From positions 1 through 47,258 of the forward strand of contig NZ_WOBR01000018.1 in the NCBI RefSeq assembly GCF_009727955.1: a DNA stretch of 47,258 nucleotides, given 5' to 3'. The notes under the pieces were generated by a model. That model had not been told where the DNA came from. It saw only the letters and a program-made list of their open reading frames with translations, and ran no database searches. This stretch comes from Aliivibrio fischeri. GTDB taxonomy: Bacteria > Pseudomonadota > Gammaproteobacteria > Enterobacterales > Vibrionaceae. This document shows positions 17,138 to 25,639 of this stretch, in pieces. The translations under genes and the position numbers were made by a program. Numbering within the stretch: position 1 is the first letter of the stretch; each line of letters opens with the position of its first letter.

Positions 17138-18811
17138 ATGCTTGCCAATATTAAAAAAACTACATTAGCTGCTGCAGTACTTGCAGCAACAACGGGTTTT
17201 GCTGCTACAGATGCAGCGGCACGAAGTGAGCTAACAGTGGTACCAGATTTCTACCCTACAATGATCCAAAACTTTAACCCATACCTTGCAACTAACCTTC
17301 GTACAACAACAGATTTTGTGTACGAACCACTAGTTATCTTCAATGAAATGCATGGTAACAAACCAGTTATGCGTCTTGCGGAAGATTTCCGTATGTCTGA
17401 TGACCTTATGAGTGTAACTTTTGACATTCGTAAAGGTGTTAAATGGTCTGATGGTGAGAAATTCACAGCTGACGACGTAATTTACTCTTATAAACTACTA
17501 AAAGATAAGCCAGAGCTTGATCAACGTGGTATCAATAAGTGGGTTACAAACGTTGAACGCGTAAATGAATATCAAGTTAAATTCAGCTTATCTGAAGCTA
17601 ACTCAAACGTTCCATACGAAATTTCATTAGTACCAATCGTTGCTGAGCACATTTGGTCAAAAGTGAAAGATCCAACAACGTTTACTAACGAAAACCCAGT
17701 AGGTACAGGTCCATTTACTGAGATCGATACTTTTACACCTCAACTTTACATTCAGTGTCGTAACCCTAATTACTGGGATAACGATAACCTAGATGTGGAC
17801 TGTTTACGTGTACCTCAAATCGCGAACAACGACCAATTACTAGGTAAGATTGTTAACTCTGAACTAGACTGGACATCTTCTTTCGTTCCAGATATCGATC
17901 GTACATACGCTTCAGCAAATCCTAACCACCAATACTGGTACCCGCCATCAGGTACACAAGCATTCATGGTTAACTTCAAAAACCCTGATGCAGCTAAAAA
18001 CGAAGCACTAACAAATGTTGAGTTCCGTCGTGCTATGGGTATGGCTCTTGACCGTCAAACAATCATTGATATCGCATTCTACGGCGGCGGTACAGTGAAT
18101 GACTTCGCATCTGGTCTTGGTTATGCATTTGAAGCATGGTCTGATGAAGGTACTCATAACAAGTATAAGAAATTCAACACATACAACGTTGAAGGCGCTA
18201 AAAAGCAACTAGCTAAAGCTGGCTTTAAAGACGTAAACGGCGATGGATATGTTGATACTCCATCTGGTAAGCCTTTCGAGCTTCTTATCCAATCTCCAAA
18301 CGGCTGGACTGACTTTAACAACACAGTTCAACTTGCTGTAGAGCAATTAGATGAAGTTGGTATCAAAGCGAAAGCTCGTACTCCTGAGTTCGCGGTATAC
18401 AACCAAGCAATGCTAGAAGGTACTTATGATGTAGCTTACACAAACTACTTCCACGGTGCCGATCCACACCTATACTGGAACAGTGCTTACAACTCAGCAC
18501 TTCAAGAAGGTGATGGTATGCCTCGTTTCGCAATGCACTACTTTAAAGATGCGAAACTGGATGCTCTACTTGATAGCTTCTACAAAACAGCTGACCGTGA
18601 TGAGCAATTAGAAATCGCTCATGGCATTCAGAAAATCATCGCTGAAAACCAAGTAACACTTCCTGTGATGTCTGGTGCTTACATGTACCAATACAACACA
18701 AAACGCTTCAGCGGTTGGTGGAACGAGAAGAATCCTAAGGGCCGTCCAAACATCTGGGCTGGTATCCCTGAGCGTCTTCTACACGTTCTTGACCTAAAAC
18801 CTGTTAAGTAA
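17138..18811 (+). CDS. cbp: periplasmic chitin oligosaccharide-binding protein (CBP)
   Basis: A 557-aa family-5 extracellular solute-binding protein. A clear signal peptide covers about 1-28 (KK near the start, Ala-rich core, cleavage near DAAA-RS). The mature protein has the family landmark FRMSDDLMSVTFDIRKGVKW near residue 85-104 and DVIYSYKLL after it. It delivers (GlcNAc)n to the adjacent permeases and, in V. cholerae, also represses ChiS from the periplasm when unliganded. It is the first gene of the operon and is followed by a strong hairpin without a U-tract, suggesting a higher mRNA level than for the transporter genes. AAGGAA precedes the ATG. Codon choice looks like that of a highly expressed gene. 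Confidence 0.93.
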   Translation: MLANIKKTTLAAAVLAATTGFAATDAAARSELTVVPDFYPTMIQNFNPYLATNLRTTTDFVYEPLVIFNEMHGNKPVMRLAEDFRMSDDLMSVTFDIRKGVKWSDGEKFTADDVIYSYKLLKDKPELDQRGINKWVTNVERVNEYQVKFSLSEANSNVPYEISLVPIVAEHIWSKVKDPTTFTNENPVGTGPFTEIDTFTPQLYIQCRNPNYWDNDNLDVDCLRVPQIANNDQLLGKIVNSELDWTSSFVPDIDRTYASANPNHQYWYPPSGTQAFMVNFKNPDAAKNEALTNVEFRRAMGMALDRQTIIDIAFYGGGTVNDFASGLGYAFEAWSDEGTHNKYKKFNTYNVEGAKKQLAKAGFKDVNGDGYVDTPSGKPFELLIQSPNGWTDFNNTVQLAVEQLDEVGIKAKARTPEFAVYNQAMLEGTYDVAYTNYFHGADPHLYWNSAYNSALQEGDGMPRFAMHYFKDAKLDALLDSFYKTADRDEQLEIAHGIQKIIAENQVTLPVMSGAYMYQYNTKRFSGWWNEKNPKGRPNIWAGIPERLLHVLDLKPVK

Positions 18812-18826
18812 TATGTAACTGTCTTT

Positions 18827-18849
18827 GCGGTGCACCCTTTGTGCACCGC
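18827..18849 (+). other. intercistronic GC-rich hairpin
   Basis: 9-bp perfect stem GCGGTGCAC/GTGCACCGC with a 5-nt loop and no following U-tract (a C-run follows instead). It is placed between the binding-protein gene and the first permease gene. Most likely an mRNA 3'-end stabiliser or processing point giving excess binding protein. Confidence 0.6.
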
Positions 18850-18959
18850 CTATTCCCCCCCTTCCCTACTAGCTAAAGGAATGGCGCTCGTCGTCAGGGG
18901 ATTTTATGTCCTGATTTCCAGGTCAGGCAAACAATATCTGGATGAGTAAGGTGTGAGTT

Positions 18960-19946
18960 ATGGGATTTTTTCTAAGACGTTTATCGTTCTATTTTATTGC
19001 GTTGGTCGTTGCTGCAACGATTAACTTTATCATTCCGCGAGCAATGCCAGGTGACCCTGTTGTCATGATGTTCGCTAATGCAACCACTCAGGTAACTCCT
19101 GAGCGTATTGAAGCAATGAAACAATTGCTTGGCTTTGTTGATGGCCCTCTATATGAGCAATACTTTATCTACATCAAAAACATCCTAACTTGGGAATTAG
19201 GTACTTCTATCAAATTCTATCCGCTAAGTGTAAATGATTTACTTGGTGGTGCATTTGGTTGGTCATTATTCCTAGCAGGTACTGCGGTAATTTTATCATT
19301 CTCTCTAGGTTCTATTCTTGGCATCTTTGCAGCATGGAAACGCGGTAGTGCTTACGATACATTCATCTCTCCAGGGATGTTGGTTATCCAAGCTGTACCT
19401 CAGGTCGTTATTGCAATGTTAGCTATGTTTACCTTTGCTGTCGGTTTGAAATGGTTCCCTACTGGCTACGCCTATACTCCAGGTACAATTCCTGACTGGA
19501 CAAGCTGGGCATTCATTAAAGATGTTGCTTATCACGCTATTCTTCCACTGTTCTGTGCGGCTATCGTTCAAATTGGTGGCTTCCTAATTAACATGCGTAA
19601 CAACATGATTAACCTACTTGGTGAAGACTACATCACCATGGCTAAAGGTAAAGGCCTAAGCGAAAACCGCGTTGTATTTAACTATGCAGCACGAAACGCA
19701 ATGCTTCCAAGTGTTACCGCTCTATCAATGTCATTAGGTATGGCAATTGGTGGTCAGTTAATCGTTGAAATTATCTTCAACTACCCAGGTCTTGGTTCTG
19801 TACTATTTAACGCAATCACTTCTCGTGATTACCAAGTTCTTCAAGGTCAGCTACTTATCATGACTCTGTTCATGCTGTTCTTTAACCTTCTTGCTGACAT
19901 GTTATACGTTGTTCTAGACCCTCGCCTACGCAAGGGAGGAAAATAA
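18960..19946 (+). CDS. chitin oligosaccharide ABC transporter permease 1 (DppB-like)
   Basis: A 328-aa inner-membrane permease of the peptide/oligosaccharide ABC type. TM1 lies at about 9-27, with further helices at 95-125, 135-160, 195-220, 250-275 and 290-315. The cytoplasmic EAA-type loop is near 222-245 (GEDYITMAKGKGLSENRV). It forms a heterodimer with the next gene product and imports (GlcNAc)2-type sugars captured by CBP. The order CBP-permease-permease-ATPase-ATPase is that of V. cholerae VC0620-VC0616 (from memory). It ends 2 nt before the next start, indicating translational coupling. Confidence 0.93.
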   Translation: MGFFLRRLSFYFIALVVAATINFIIPRAMPGDPVVMMFANATTQVTPERIEAMKQLLGFVDGPLYEQYFIYIKNILTWELGTSIKFYPLSVNDLLGGAFGWSLFLAGTAVILSFSLGSILGIFAAWKRGSAYDTFISPGMLVIQAVPQVVIAMLAMFTFAVGLKWFPTGYAYTPGTIPDWTSWAFIKDVAYHAILPLFCAAIVQIGGFLINMRNNMINLLGEDYITMAKGKGLSENRVVFNYAARNAMLPSVTALSMSLGMAIGGQLIVEIIFNYPGLGSVLFNAITSRDYQVLQGQLLIMTLFMLFFNLLADMLYVVLDPRLRKGGK

Positions 19947-19948
19947 TA

Positions 19949-20974
19949 ATGAAAGGCTTAATTAAACTACTTTCAGGTAACCCTAAATCTCTGTTTGGTT
20001 TAGGCATCCTATTCATGTTTATCTTTATTGCTGTATTCGCTCCATTTCTTAGCGACCATGCTCCAGATAAACGCACAGGTAAACCACATGAATACCCAGG
20101 TTTTGTTGTAAACGCAGCTGAGAATAACCCTGAAGGATGGGTTGCCGAAAACCTAGCAACCGATCGCCGTACATTACTGATGTCTAAAAAAGCAGACCAC
20201 GTAATGGGAACAACTCGTATGGGTCGTGACGTATGGTCTCAACTTGCTCACGGTGCTCGCGTATCACTTGCTGTAGGTTTTGGTGCTGGTGTTGTTGTTT
20301 GTTTCTTAGCAACCATCATTGGTGTTTCTGCTGGTTACTTTGGCGGTAAAGTTGATGACGTACTAACAGCAGCAATGAACATCATGCTTGTTATACCTCA
20401 ATATCCACTACTATTCGTTCTTGCAGCATTTATTGGTGAGGCAGGGCCAATGACCATCGCCCTCATTATCGGCTGTACTTCCTGGGCTTGGGGTGCTCGT
20501 GTAATTCGTTCTCAAACTTTAGCTTTGCGTGAAAAAGAATTCGTTAAAGCAGCAGAAGTTCTAGGTGAATCAGCATGGCGCATCATTTTTGTTGAGATTC
20601 TTCCAAACCTTATCTCTATCGTTGGTGCAAGTTTCATCGGTTCAGTGATGTACGCAATCATGATGGAAGCAACTATCTCGTTCTTAGGTCTTGGTGACCC
20701 AAGCACAATCAGTTGGGGCATCATGCTTTACAACGTACAAACATCATCATCAATTCTAATTGGCGCTTGGTGGGAACTGATTGCACCTTGTATGGCACTG
20801 ACGCTACTAGCAATTGGCCTAGCAATGCTTAACTTTGCTGTCGATGAAATTGCTAACCCTCAACTACGTTCTCATAAAGGAATGAAACGCTGGAAGAAAA
20901 TGGCATCTCAAGACACTGAAGAACGTAAGCCAGATTTAGGTAAACCAGAATTAAATTGGAACAGGGAAGATTAA
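19949..20974 (+). CDS. chitin oligosaccharide ABC transporter permease 2 (DppC-like)
   Basis: A 341-aa partner permease. The first helix is at about 12-34, followed by a long periplasmic segment with the DppC-type ...HVMGTTRMGRDVWSQL stretch (about 88-105). The core helices span 105-300, with an EAA loop near 190-210 (LREKEFVKAAEVLGES). The C-terminal 40 residues are hydrophilic and charged, longer than in typical DppC. It starts 2 nt after the preceding stop with GGGAGG upstream, and its stop is 1 nt before the next ATG, so all four transport genes are tightly coupled. Confidence 0.93.
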   Translation: MKGLIKLLSGNPKSLFGLGILFMFIFIAVFAPFLSDHAPDKRTGKPHEYPGFVVNAAENNPEGWVAENLATDRRTLLMSKKADHVMGTTRMGRDVWSQLAHGARVSLAVGFGAGVVVCFLATIIGVSAGYFGGKVDDVLTAAMNIMLVIPQYPLLFVLAAFIGEAGPMTIALIIGCTSWAWGARVIRSQTLALREKEFVKAAEVLGESAWRIIFVEILPNLISIVGASFIGSVMYAIMMEATISFLGLGDPSTISWGIMLYNVQTSSSILIGAWWELIAPCMALTLLAIGLAMLNFAVDEIANPQLRSHKGMKRWKKMASQDTEERKPDLGKPELNWNRED

Positions 20975-20975
20975 T

Positions 20976-21959
20976 ATGACTGACCCACAAATTTCTATCC
21001 GCAATCTATGTGTGGATTACATTACTGACGCAGGTGATGTACGTGCTGTAAACAATGTGAGTTTTGACATTGGTAAAGGTGAAGTCTTTGGTCTAGCAGG
21101 CGAATCTGGTTGTGGAAAATCAACCGTAGCATTCTCTTTAATGCGTCTGCATAAGCCGCCAGCATTCATTACCGGTGGTGAAGTGTTCTTCGATGGTAAA
21201 GATATTTTAAAGTACAGCGATGCTCAAATGCAGGCATTCCGTTGGAGTGAAATGTCAATGGTATTCCAAAGTGCCATGAACGCATTGAACCCAGTACTAA
21301 CAATGGAAGAACAATTTTGTGACGTAATTATGCGTCACACAACCATGACTCGTGAGCAAGCGATTTCTCGTGCACAAGGTTTACTTGAAATTGTTGATAT
21401 TCACCCTAGTCGTTTGACTGATTACCCGCACCAATTCTCTGGTGGTATGCGTCAACGTTTGGTTATTGCAATTGCGTTAGCGTTAAACCCAAAAATGATC
21501 ATTATGGATGAACCAACTACTGCTCTTGATGTAGTTGTTCAACGTGAGATCTTACAAAAAATCTATGCGCTTAAAGAAGAATTTGGTTTCTCTATTCTAT
21601 TTATTACGCACGATTTATCGTTAATGGTTGAGTTCTCTGATCGTATTGGGATCATGTATTCAGGTGAATTAATCGAAGTTGCTTCTTCTAAAGAAATCTT
21701 AACTTCACCTTATCACCCATATACAAAAGGCCTTGGTAGCTCATTCCCACCGTTAACGGGACCAAAAACAAAATTAACAGGGATCCCAGGAAACCCTCTT
21801 AACTTACTAGAGGTTCCACAAGGCTGTCGCTTCCAAGCTCGCTGTGATCGTGTACATGAAGCATGTCGTTCGATTCCAACACAGCTTCGTCAGATCGAGC
21901 CTGGACACTTGTCAAACTGTCACCTTTACGGTGAAACCATTGCACAAGTAAAAGCATAA
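20976..21959 (+). CDS. chitin oligosaccharide ABC transporter ATPase 1 (DppD-like)
   Basis: A 327-aa ATP-binding subunit. Walker A GESGCGKST (42-50), Q-loop VFQSAMNALNP (about 96-106), signature FSGGMRQR (154-161), Walker B MIIMDEPT (174-181) and the switch His in FITHD. The C-terminal oligopeptide/dipeptide extension has the cysteine pattern CRFQARCDRVHEAC plus a later Cys, which in relatives binds an Fe-S cluster or forms a stabilising loop. It pairs with the next gene product beneath the two permeases. Confidence 0.94.
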   Translation: MTDPQISIRNLCVDYITDAGDVRAVNNVSFDIGKGEVFGLAGESGCGKSTVAFSLMRLHKPPAFITGGEVFFDGKDILKYSDAQMQAFRWSEMSMVFQSAMNALNPVLTMEEQFCDVIMRHTTMTREQAISRAQGLLEIVDIHPSRLTDYPHQFSGGMRQRLVIAIALALNPKMIIMDEPTTALDVVVQREILQKIYALKEEFGFSILFITHDLSLMVEFSDRIGIMYSGELIEVASSKEILTSPYHPYTKGLGSSFPPLTGPKTKLTGIPGNPLNLLEVPQGCRFQARCDRVHEACRSIPTQLRQIEPGHLSNCHLYGETIAQVKA

Positions 21960-21981
21960 AACGGATTTTCTGGAGTAAATT

Positions 21982-22977
21982 ATGAGCAAAGAATTTGGCG
22001 AATTACTGATTGAAGGCAAAAATCTGGTTAAAGATTTTCCTGTAAGCAGTAACGCACTTAAAAACCCAATGATGCGTGCTATTAATGACGTATCTTTCAA
22101 AATGTACAAAAGTCGTGGTCTTTCTGTTGTAGGTGAATCTGGTTCAGGTAAATCCACCACTGCAAAAATGATAGCAAAAATGTATGCGCCAACAGATGGC
22201 GTAATTGAATACAAAGGTCGTGATATTCAAACCATCGTTAAGAAAAACGATTTAATGACTTATCGCGAAGGTGTTCAGATGGTATGGCAAGACCCATTTG
22301 GTTCTTTAAACCCTACTCATAACATTTTCCATCATATTGCTCGTCCTCTTCTTATTCATAAGAAAGTGACTCCTGGCAATAAAAAAGAATTAGAAGAACG
22401 CGTTTACGATCTTCTAGAACAAGTTGGCTTAATCCCACCTAAAGAAACGGCGGCAAAGTTCCCGCACCAACTTTCAGGAGGCCAACGTCAACGTGTAAAC
22501 CTTGCAAGAAACATTGCTGTTGGTGCTGAAGTGGTATTAGCTGACGAACCAACCTCAATGCTTGATGTGTCGATTCGTGCTGGTGTCCTAAACCTAATGG
22601 AAGAGATGAAGTTTGAGAAAAAAATGTCTCTTCTTTACATCACTCACGATATCGCAACTGCACGTTACATTGCAGAAGATCTTGCGGTTATGTATGTCGG
22701 TCACATGGTTGAATGGGGTGATACGGATGAGATCATCCACGATCCACAACACCCATATACCCAATTACTTGTATCAGCGGTACCCGATCCAAGTAAGTCG
22801 ATCCATACAGAACTAAAAGGCAACAAAGGTGAAATTCCATTATGGACACCTGAATCAGTAGGCTGTCCTTTTGCTGGCCGCTGTCTTCACGCAAGTGCTA
22901 AATGTAAAGAACAAATGCCTGGCGTAACAAAACTGTCAGACAACCATTTTGTTCGTTGTTACTTATACGAAAATTAA
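21982..22977 (+). CDS. chitin oligosaccharide ABC transporter ATPase 2 (DppF-like)
   Basis: A 331-aa second ATP-binding subunit. Walker A GESGSGKST (51-59), Q-loop MVWQDPFGSLNP (about 100-111), signature LSGGQRQR (164-171), Walker B VVLADEPT (184-191), switch His in YITHD. The C-terminal CPFAGRCLHASAKC motif parallels that of the partner. It begins 22 nt after the preceding gene with GGAG upstream. Confidence 0.94.
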   Translation: MSKEFGELLIEGKNLVKDFPVSSNALKNPMMRAINDVSFKMYKSRGLSVVGESGSGKSTTAKMIAKMYAPTDGVIEYKGRDIQTIVKKNDLMTYREGVQMVWQDPFGSLNPTHNIFHHIARPLLIHKKVTPGNKKELEERVYDLLEQVGLIPPKETAAKFPHQLSGGQRQRVNLARNIAVGAEVVLADEPTSMLDVSIRAGVLNLMEEMKFEKKMSLLYITHDIATARYIAEDLAVMYVGHMVEWGDTDEIIHDPQHPYTQLLVSAVPDPSKSIHTELKGNKGEIPLWTPESVGCPFAGRCLHASAKCKEQMPGVTKLSDNHFVRCYLYEN

Positions 22978-23025
22978 TTTCATTTGTAATTCTGAACAGC
23001 AGTAATTGGTATTTTGGAGAAATAG

Positions 23026-24744
23026 ATGCAACTGTTAACTAACCATATTGGATATGAAACAAACGGACCGAAATCAGCAGTATTATTGGCTACCACTGCC
23101 CTTACGCAGCCAATATTAGGTCATATTGTTTGTACTCAAACACAAGAGGTCAAATACCGTTTTTCTATTTCTTCATCAAACCAAGTCGCTCATTGGCATC
23201 AAGGTTATTTTGCTGAGATAACATTTACTGATTTTACTGAAGAAGGTGAATTCATGCTTGTTGTCGAAGGAGCAATGTCTCATTCTTTTATTATCAAAAA
23301 CAACTTATTAATGGCGCACACATTTTCTGATGTTATGCACTATTTTAAATCCCAACGATGTGGTGGGATTTTCGATAAACAAGATAAACAAGCTCCTTTA
23401 TTAAATAGCAATGAAACCGTGGATGTTCATGGCGGTTGGTATGATGCATCAGGTGATGTGAGTAAATACCTTAGTCATTTATCTTATGCTAATTACCTTA
23501 ATCCTCAGCAAATTCCGATGGTTGTTTGGAATATGCTTAAAGGATTAGAACTAACACAAAACCTATCGGATTTTGCCGCTTTCTCTCGCACCCGTCTTAC
23601 GGAAGAGGCGTTATTTGGTGCAGACTTCCTAGTTCGAATGCAAAATCCGGCAGGTTTCTTTTATATGACCGTTTTTGATAAGTGGAGTAAAGATATCAAT
23701 CAACGTGATATTTGTGCTTATGCCACTCAAGAAGGTCATAAATCTGATGATTATCAAGCTGGATTCCGTCAAGGTGGCGGCGTCTCTATCGCAGCTCTTG
23801 CCGCTGCATCTCAGTTAACACTTGATGGCGAATTTACTCGCGAAGAATACCTAGCCGCAGCTGTAAAAGGCTACTGGCACTTAAAAGAAAATAACCTTAA
23901 TTATTTAAATAATGGCGAAGAAAATATTATTGATGAATATTGTGCTCTTCTTGCTGTTATTGAACTGTTTAAAGCAACACAAGAAAATACATTCTTAATT
24001 GAAGCTCGGATCTGGGCAGATAAACTTTCTGCACGTCAACAAAGTGATGATAATTTCTCTCACTTTTGGTCTGCGACAAGTCATGGTGAACGTCCGTATT
24101 TTCACGCTGCTGAAGCAGGACTTCCTGTTATTGCTCTCTCTCAATACTTAGTGATTGAAAACGATAATAGCCGCAAAGCTCATACTCAATTAGTTATCAA
24201 TCAAGCCATTGAGTTTGAACTAACAATTTCAGCGGAGACATTCAATCCATTTGGCTACCCAAGACAATACGTTAAAGCCGTTAATGGTCAAAAACGCAGT
24301 GCTTTCTTTGTTGCTCACGACAATGAGTCAGGCTACTGGTGGCAAGGCGAAAATGCTCGACTAGGATCTCTAGCGAGTATGAGCTACCTTGTGTTACCAC
24401 ACCTAACATCAGACGAGCTAAAACAAAAACTAACCGCATTTGCTCAACATAACCTGAACTGGGTACTAGGTCTAAATCCTTATGACATGTGTATGTTAGA
24501 TGGTCATGGCCACAATAACCCTGATTACCTTCCTCATCTTGGTTTCTTTAATGCCAAAGGTGGTGTTTGTAATGGCATAACAGGTGGTTTTGAAGATGAA
24601 GAAGACATTGCATTTAATCCAGCGCCACATGGCGATGATATGTTACAAAACTGGCGTTGGGGCGAGCAATGGATCCCTCATGGCGCATGGTATCTGTTAG
24701 CGATTATGTCTCAATTCGCTTATTACTCAGAGCAAGGAGCATAA
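23026..24744 (+). CDS. GH9-family glucosaminidase-like glycoside hydrolase
   Basis: A 572-aa protein with an N-terminal Ig-like cellulase domain (about 1-95) and an (alpha/alpha)6 GH9 catalytic domain. The aspartate motif is GGWYDASGDVSKY near 136-148 (DAGD-type), with the GH9 closing region NPYDMCMLDG...GGVCNGITGG near 485-520. It has no signal peptide, so it acts in the cytoplasm. Annotated endoglucanase in many genomes, but a Photobacterium GH9 relative has been reported as an exo-beta-D-glucosaminidase (from memory). That fits this operon and the glucosamine kinase encoded 2 nt downstream. Substrate is inferred from context. Confidence 0.85.
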   Translation: MQLLTNHIGYETNGPKSAVLLATTALTQPILGHIVCTQTQEVKYRFSISSSNQVAHWHQGYFAEITFTDFTEEGEFMLVVEGAMSHSFIIKNNLLMAHTFSDVMHYFKSQRCGGIFDKQDKQAPLLNSNETVDVHGGWYDASGDVSKYLSHLSYANYLNPQQIPMVVWNMLKGLELTQNLSDFAAFSRTRLTEEALFGADFLVRMQNPAGFFYMTVFDKWSKDINQRDICAYATQEGHKSDDYQAGFRQGGGVSIAALAAASQLTLDGEFTREEYLAAAVKGYWHLKENNLNYLNNGEENIIDEYCALLAVIELFKATQENTFLIEARIWADKLSARQQSDDNFSHFWSATSHGERPYFHAAEAGLPVIALSQYLVIENDNSRKAHTQLVINQAIEFELTISAETFNPFGYPRQYVKAVNGQKRSAFFVAHDNESGYWWQGENARLGSLASMSYLVLPHLTSDELKQKLTAFAQHNLNWVLGLNPYDMCMLDGHGHNNPDYLPHLGFFNAKGGVCNGITGGFEDEEDIAFNPAPHGDDMLQNWRWGEQWIPHGAWYLLAIMSQFAYYSEQGA

Positions 24745-24746
24745 TC

Positions 24747-25622
24747 ATGACGCATTTATATGTCGGTATTGATGGTGGCGGTACGTCTTGTCGAGCTCGT
24801 ATTCGTAATGAACAAGGTGAATTATTAGGTGAAGCAAAAAGCGGAAGCGCTAATATCCTACTTGGTGTTGATGTAGCAATGAATTCAATCATTGATGCCA
24901 TCACTCAAGCCGCTGCACAACATAATTTAACGGATGCAGATTTCTCTCGCATGCACGTTGGCTTGGCTCTTGCTGGTGCTGAACAAAAATCAGCTTGGCA
25001 TAACTTTATGCAACAAGCTCACCCTTTTGCCTCAATAGTTCTTAATACCGATGCCTATGGTGCTTGTCTAGGTGCTCATAACGGTGAAAATGGCGCGATA
25101 ATGATCGCAGGCACAGGCTCTTGTGGCATCTATATTAGCAACGGCCAACAACATGTGGTTGGTGGGCGCGAGTTCCCTATTTCAGATCAAGGCGGTGGTG
25201 CCATTATGGGGCTTCGTTTAATTCAATACACCCTATTGGCCTCCGATGGTATTAAACCTACTACAGCTCTTACCGAGCACGTATTAACTCATTTTGAAAA
25301 TGATATAGACCGTATTGTAGATTGGTCTAAAACGGCACGTCCTTGTGATTATGGTCAGTTCTCACCTGTTATTTTTTCTCTTGCATTAGAAGGAGACACG
25401 CTTGCTATCGATATGCTGCAACAAACAGCAAGCGATATTGAAATGTTTTTAACCGCACTAAACAAAAAGGGAGCCACAAAAATCGCTCTTATGGGAAGTA
25501 TTGGTGAACGCATTGTTGAATGGCTATCGCCTTCTATTCGTCAGTATTTAGTACAACCGCAATTTGATGCCATTGAAGGTGGCATTATGATGGCAAGAAA
25601 CAAAGAACATAACCTGTTCTAG
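24747..25622 (+). CDS. gspK: glucosamine kinase (BadF/BadG/BcrA/BcrD family)
   Basis: A 291-aa ASKHA-fold kinase. The phosphate-1 loop is GIDGGGTSCRAR at about 7-18, a glycine-rich IMIAGTGSCG (about 110-119) contributes to ATP binding, and DQGGGA follows near 145. The V. cholerae orthologue GspK phosphorylates glucosamine to GlcN-6-P. I place the start at the ATG at 24747, 2 nt after the upstream stop with AAGGAG in front; the frame is open further upstream within the GH9 gene, but that would add an unrelated N-terminus. Together with the GH9 enzyme it forms a branch for de-acetylated (chitosan-derived) units. Confidence 0.9.
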   Translation: MTHLYVGIDGGGTSCRARIRNEQGELLGEAKSGSANILLGVDVAMNSIIDAITQAAAQHNLTDADFSRMHVGLALAGAEQKSAWHNFMQQAHPFASIVLNTDAYGACLGAHNGENGAIMIAGTGSCGIYISNGQQHVVGGREFPISDQGGGAIMGLRLIQYTLLASDGIKPTTALTEHVLTHFENDIDRIVDWSKTARPCDYGQFSPVIFSLALEGDTLAIDMLQQTASDIEMFLTALNKKGATKIALMGSIGERIVEWLSPSIRQYLVQPQFDAIEGGIMMARNKEHNLF

Positions 25623-25639
25623 TCTTTTATAAGGAAAAG

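Noticed and set aside
24657-24746. N-terminal extension of the glucosamine kinase into the GH9 gene
   Set aside because: Frame overlap only; the kinase motif GIDGGGT begins right after the ATG at 24747, which has AAGGAG upstream.
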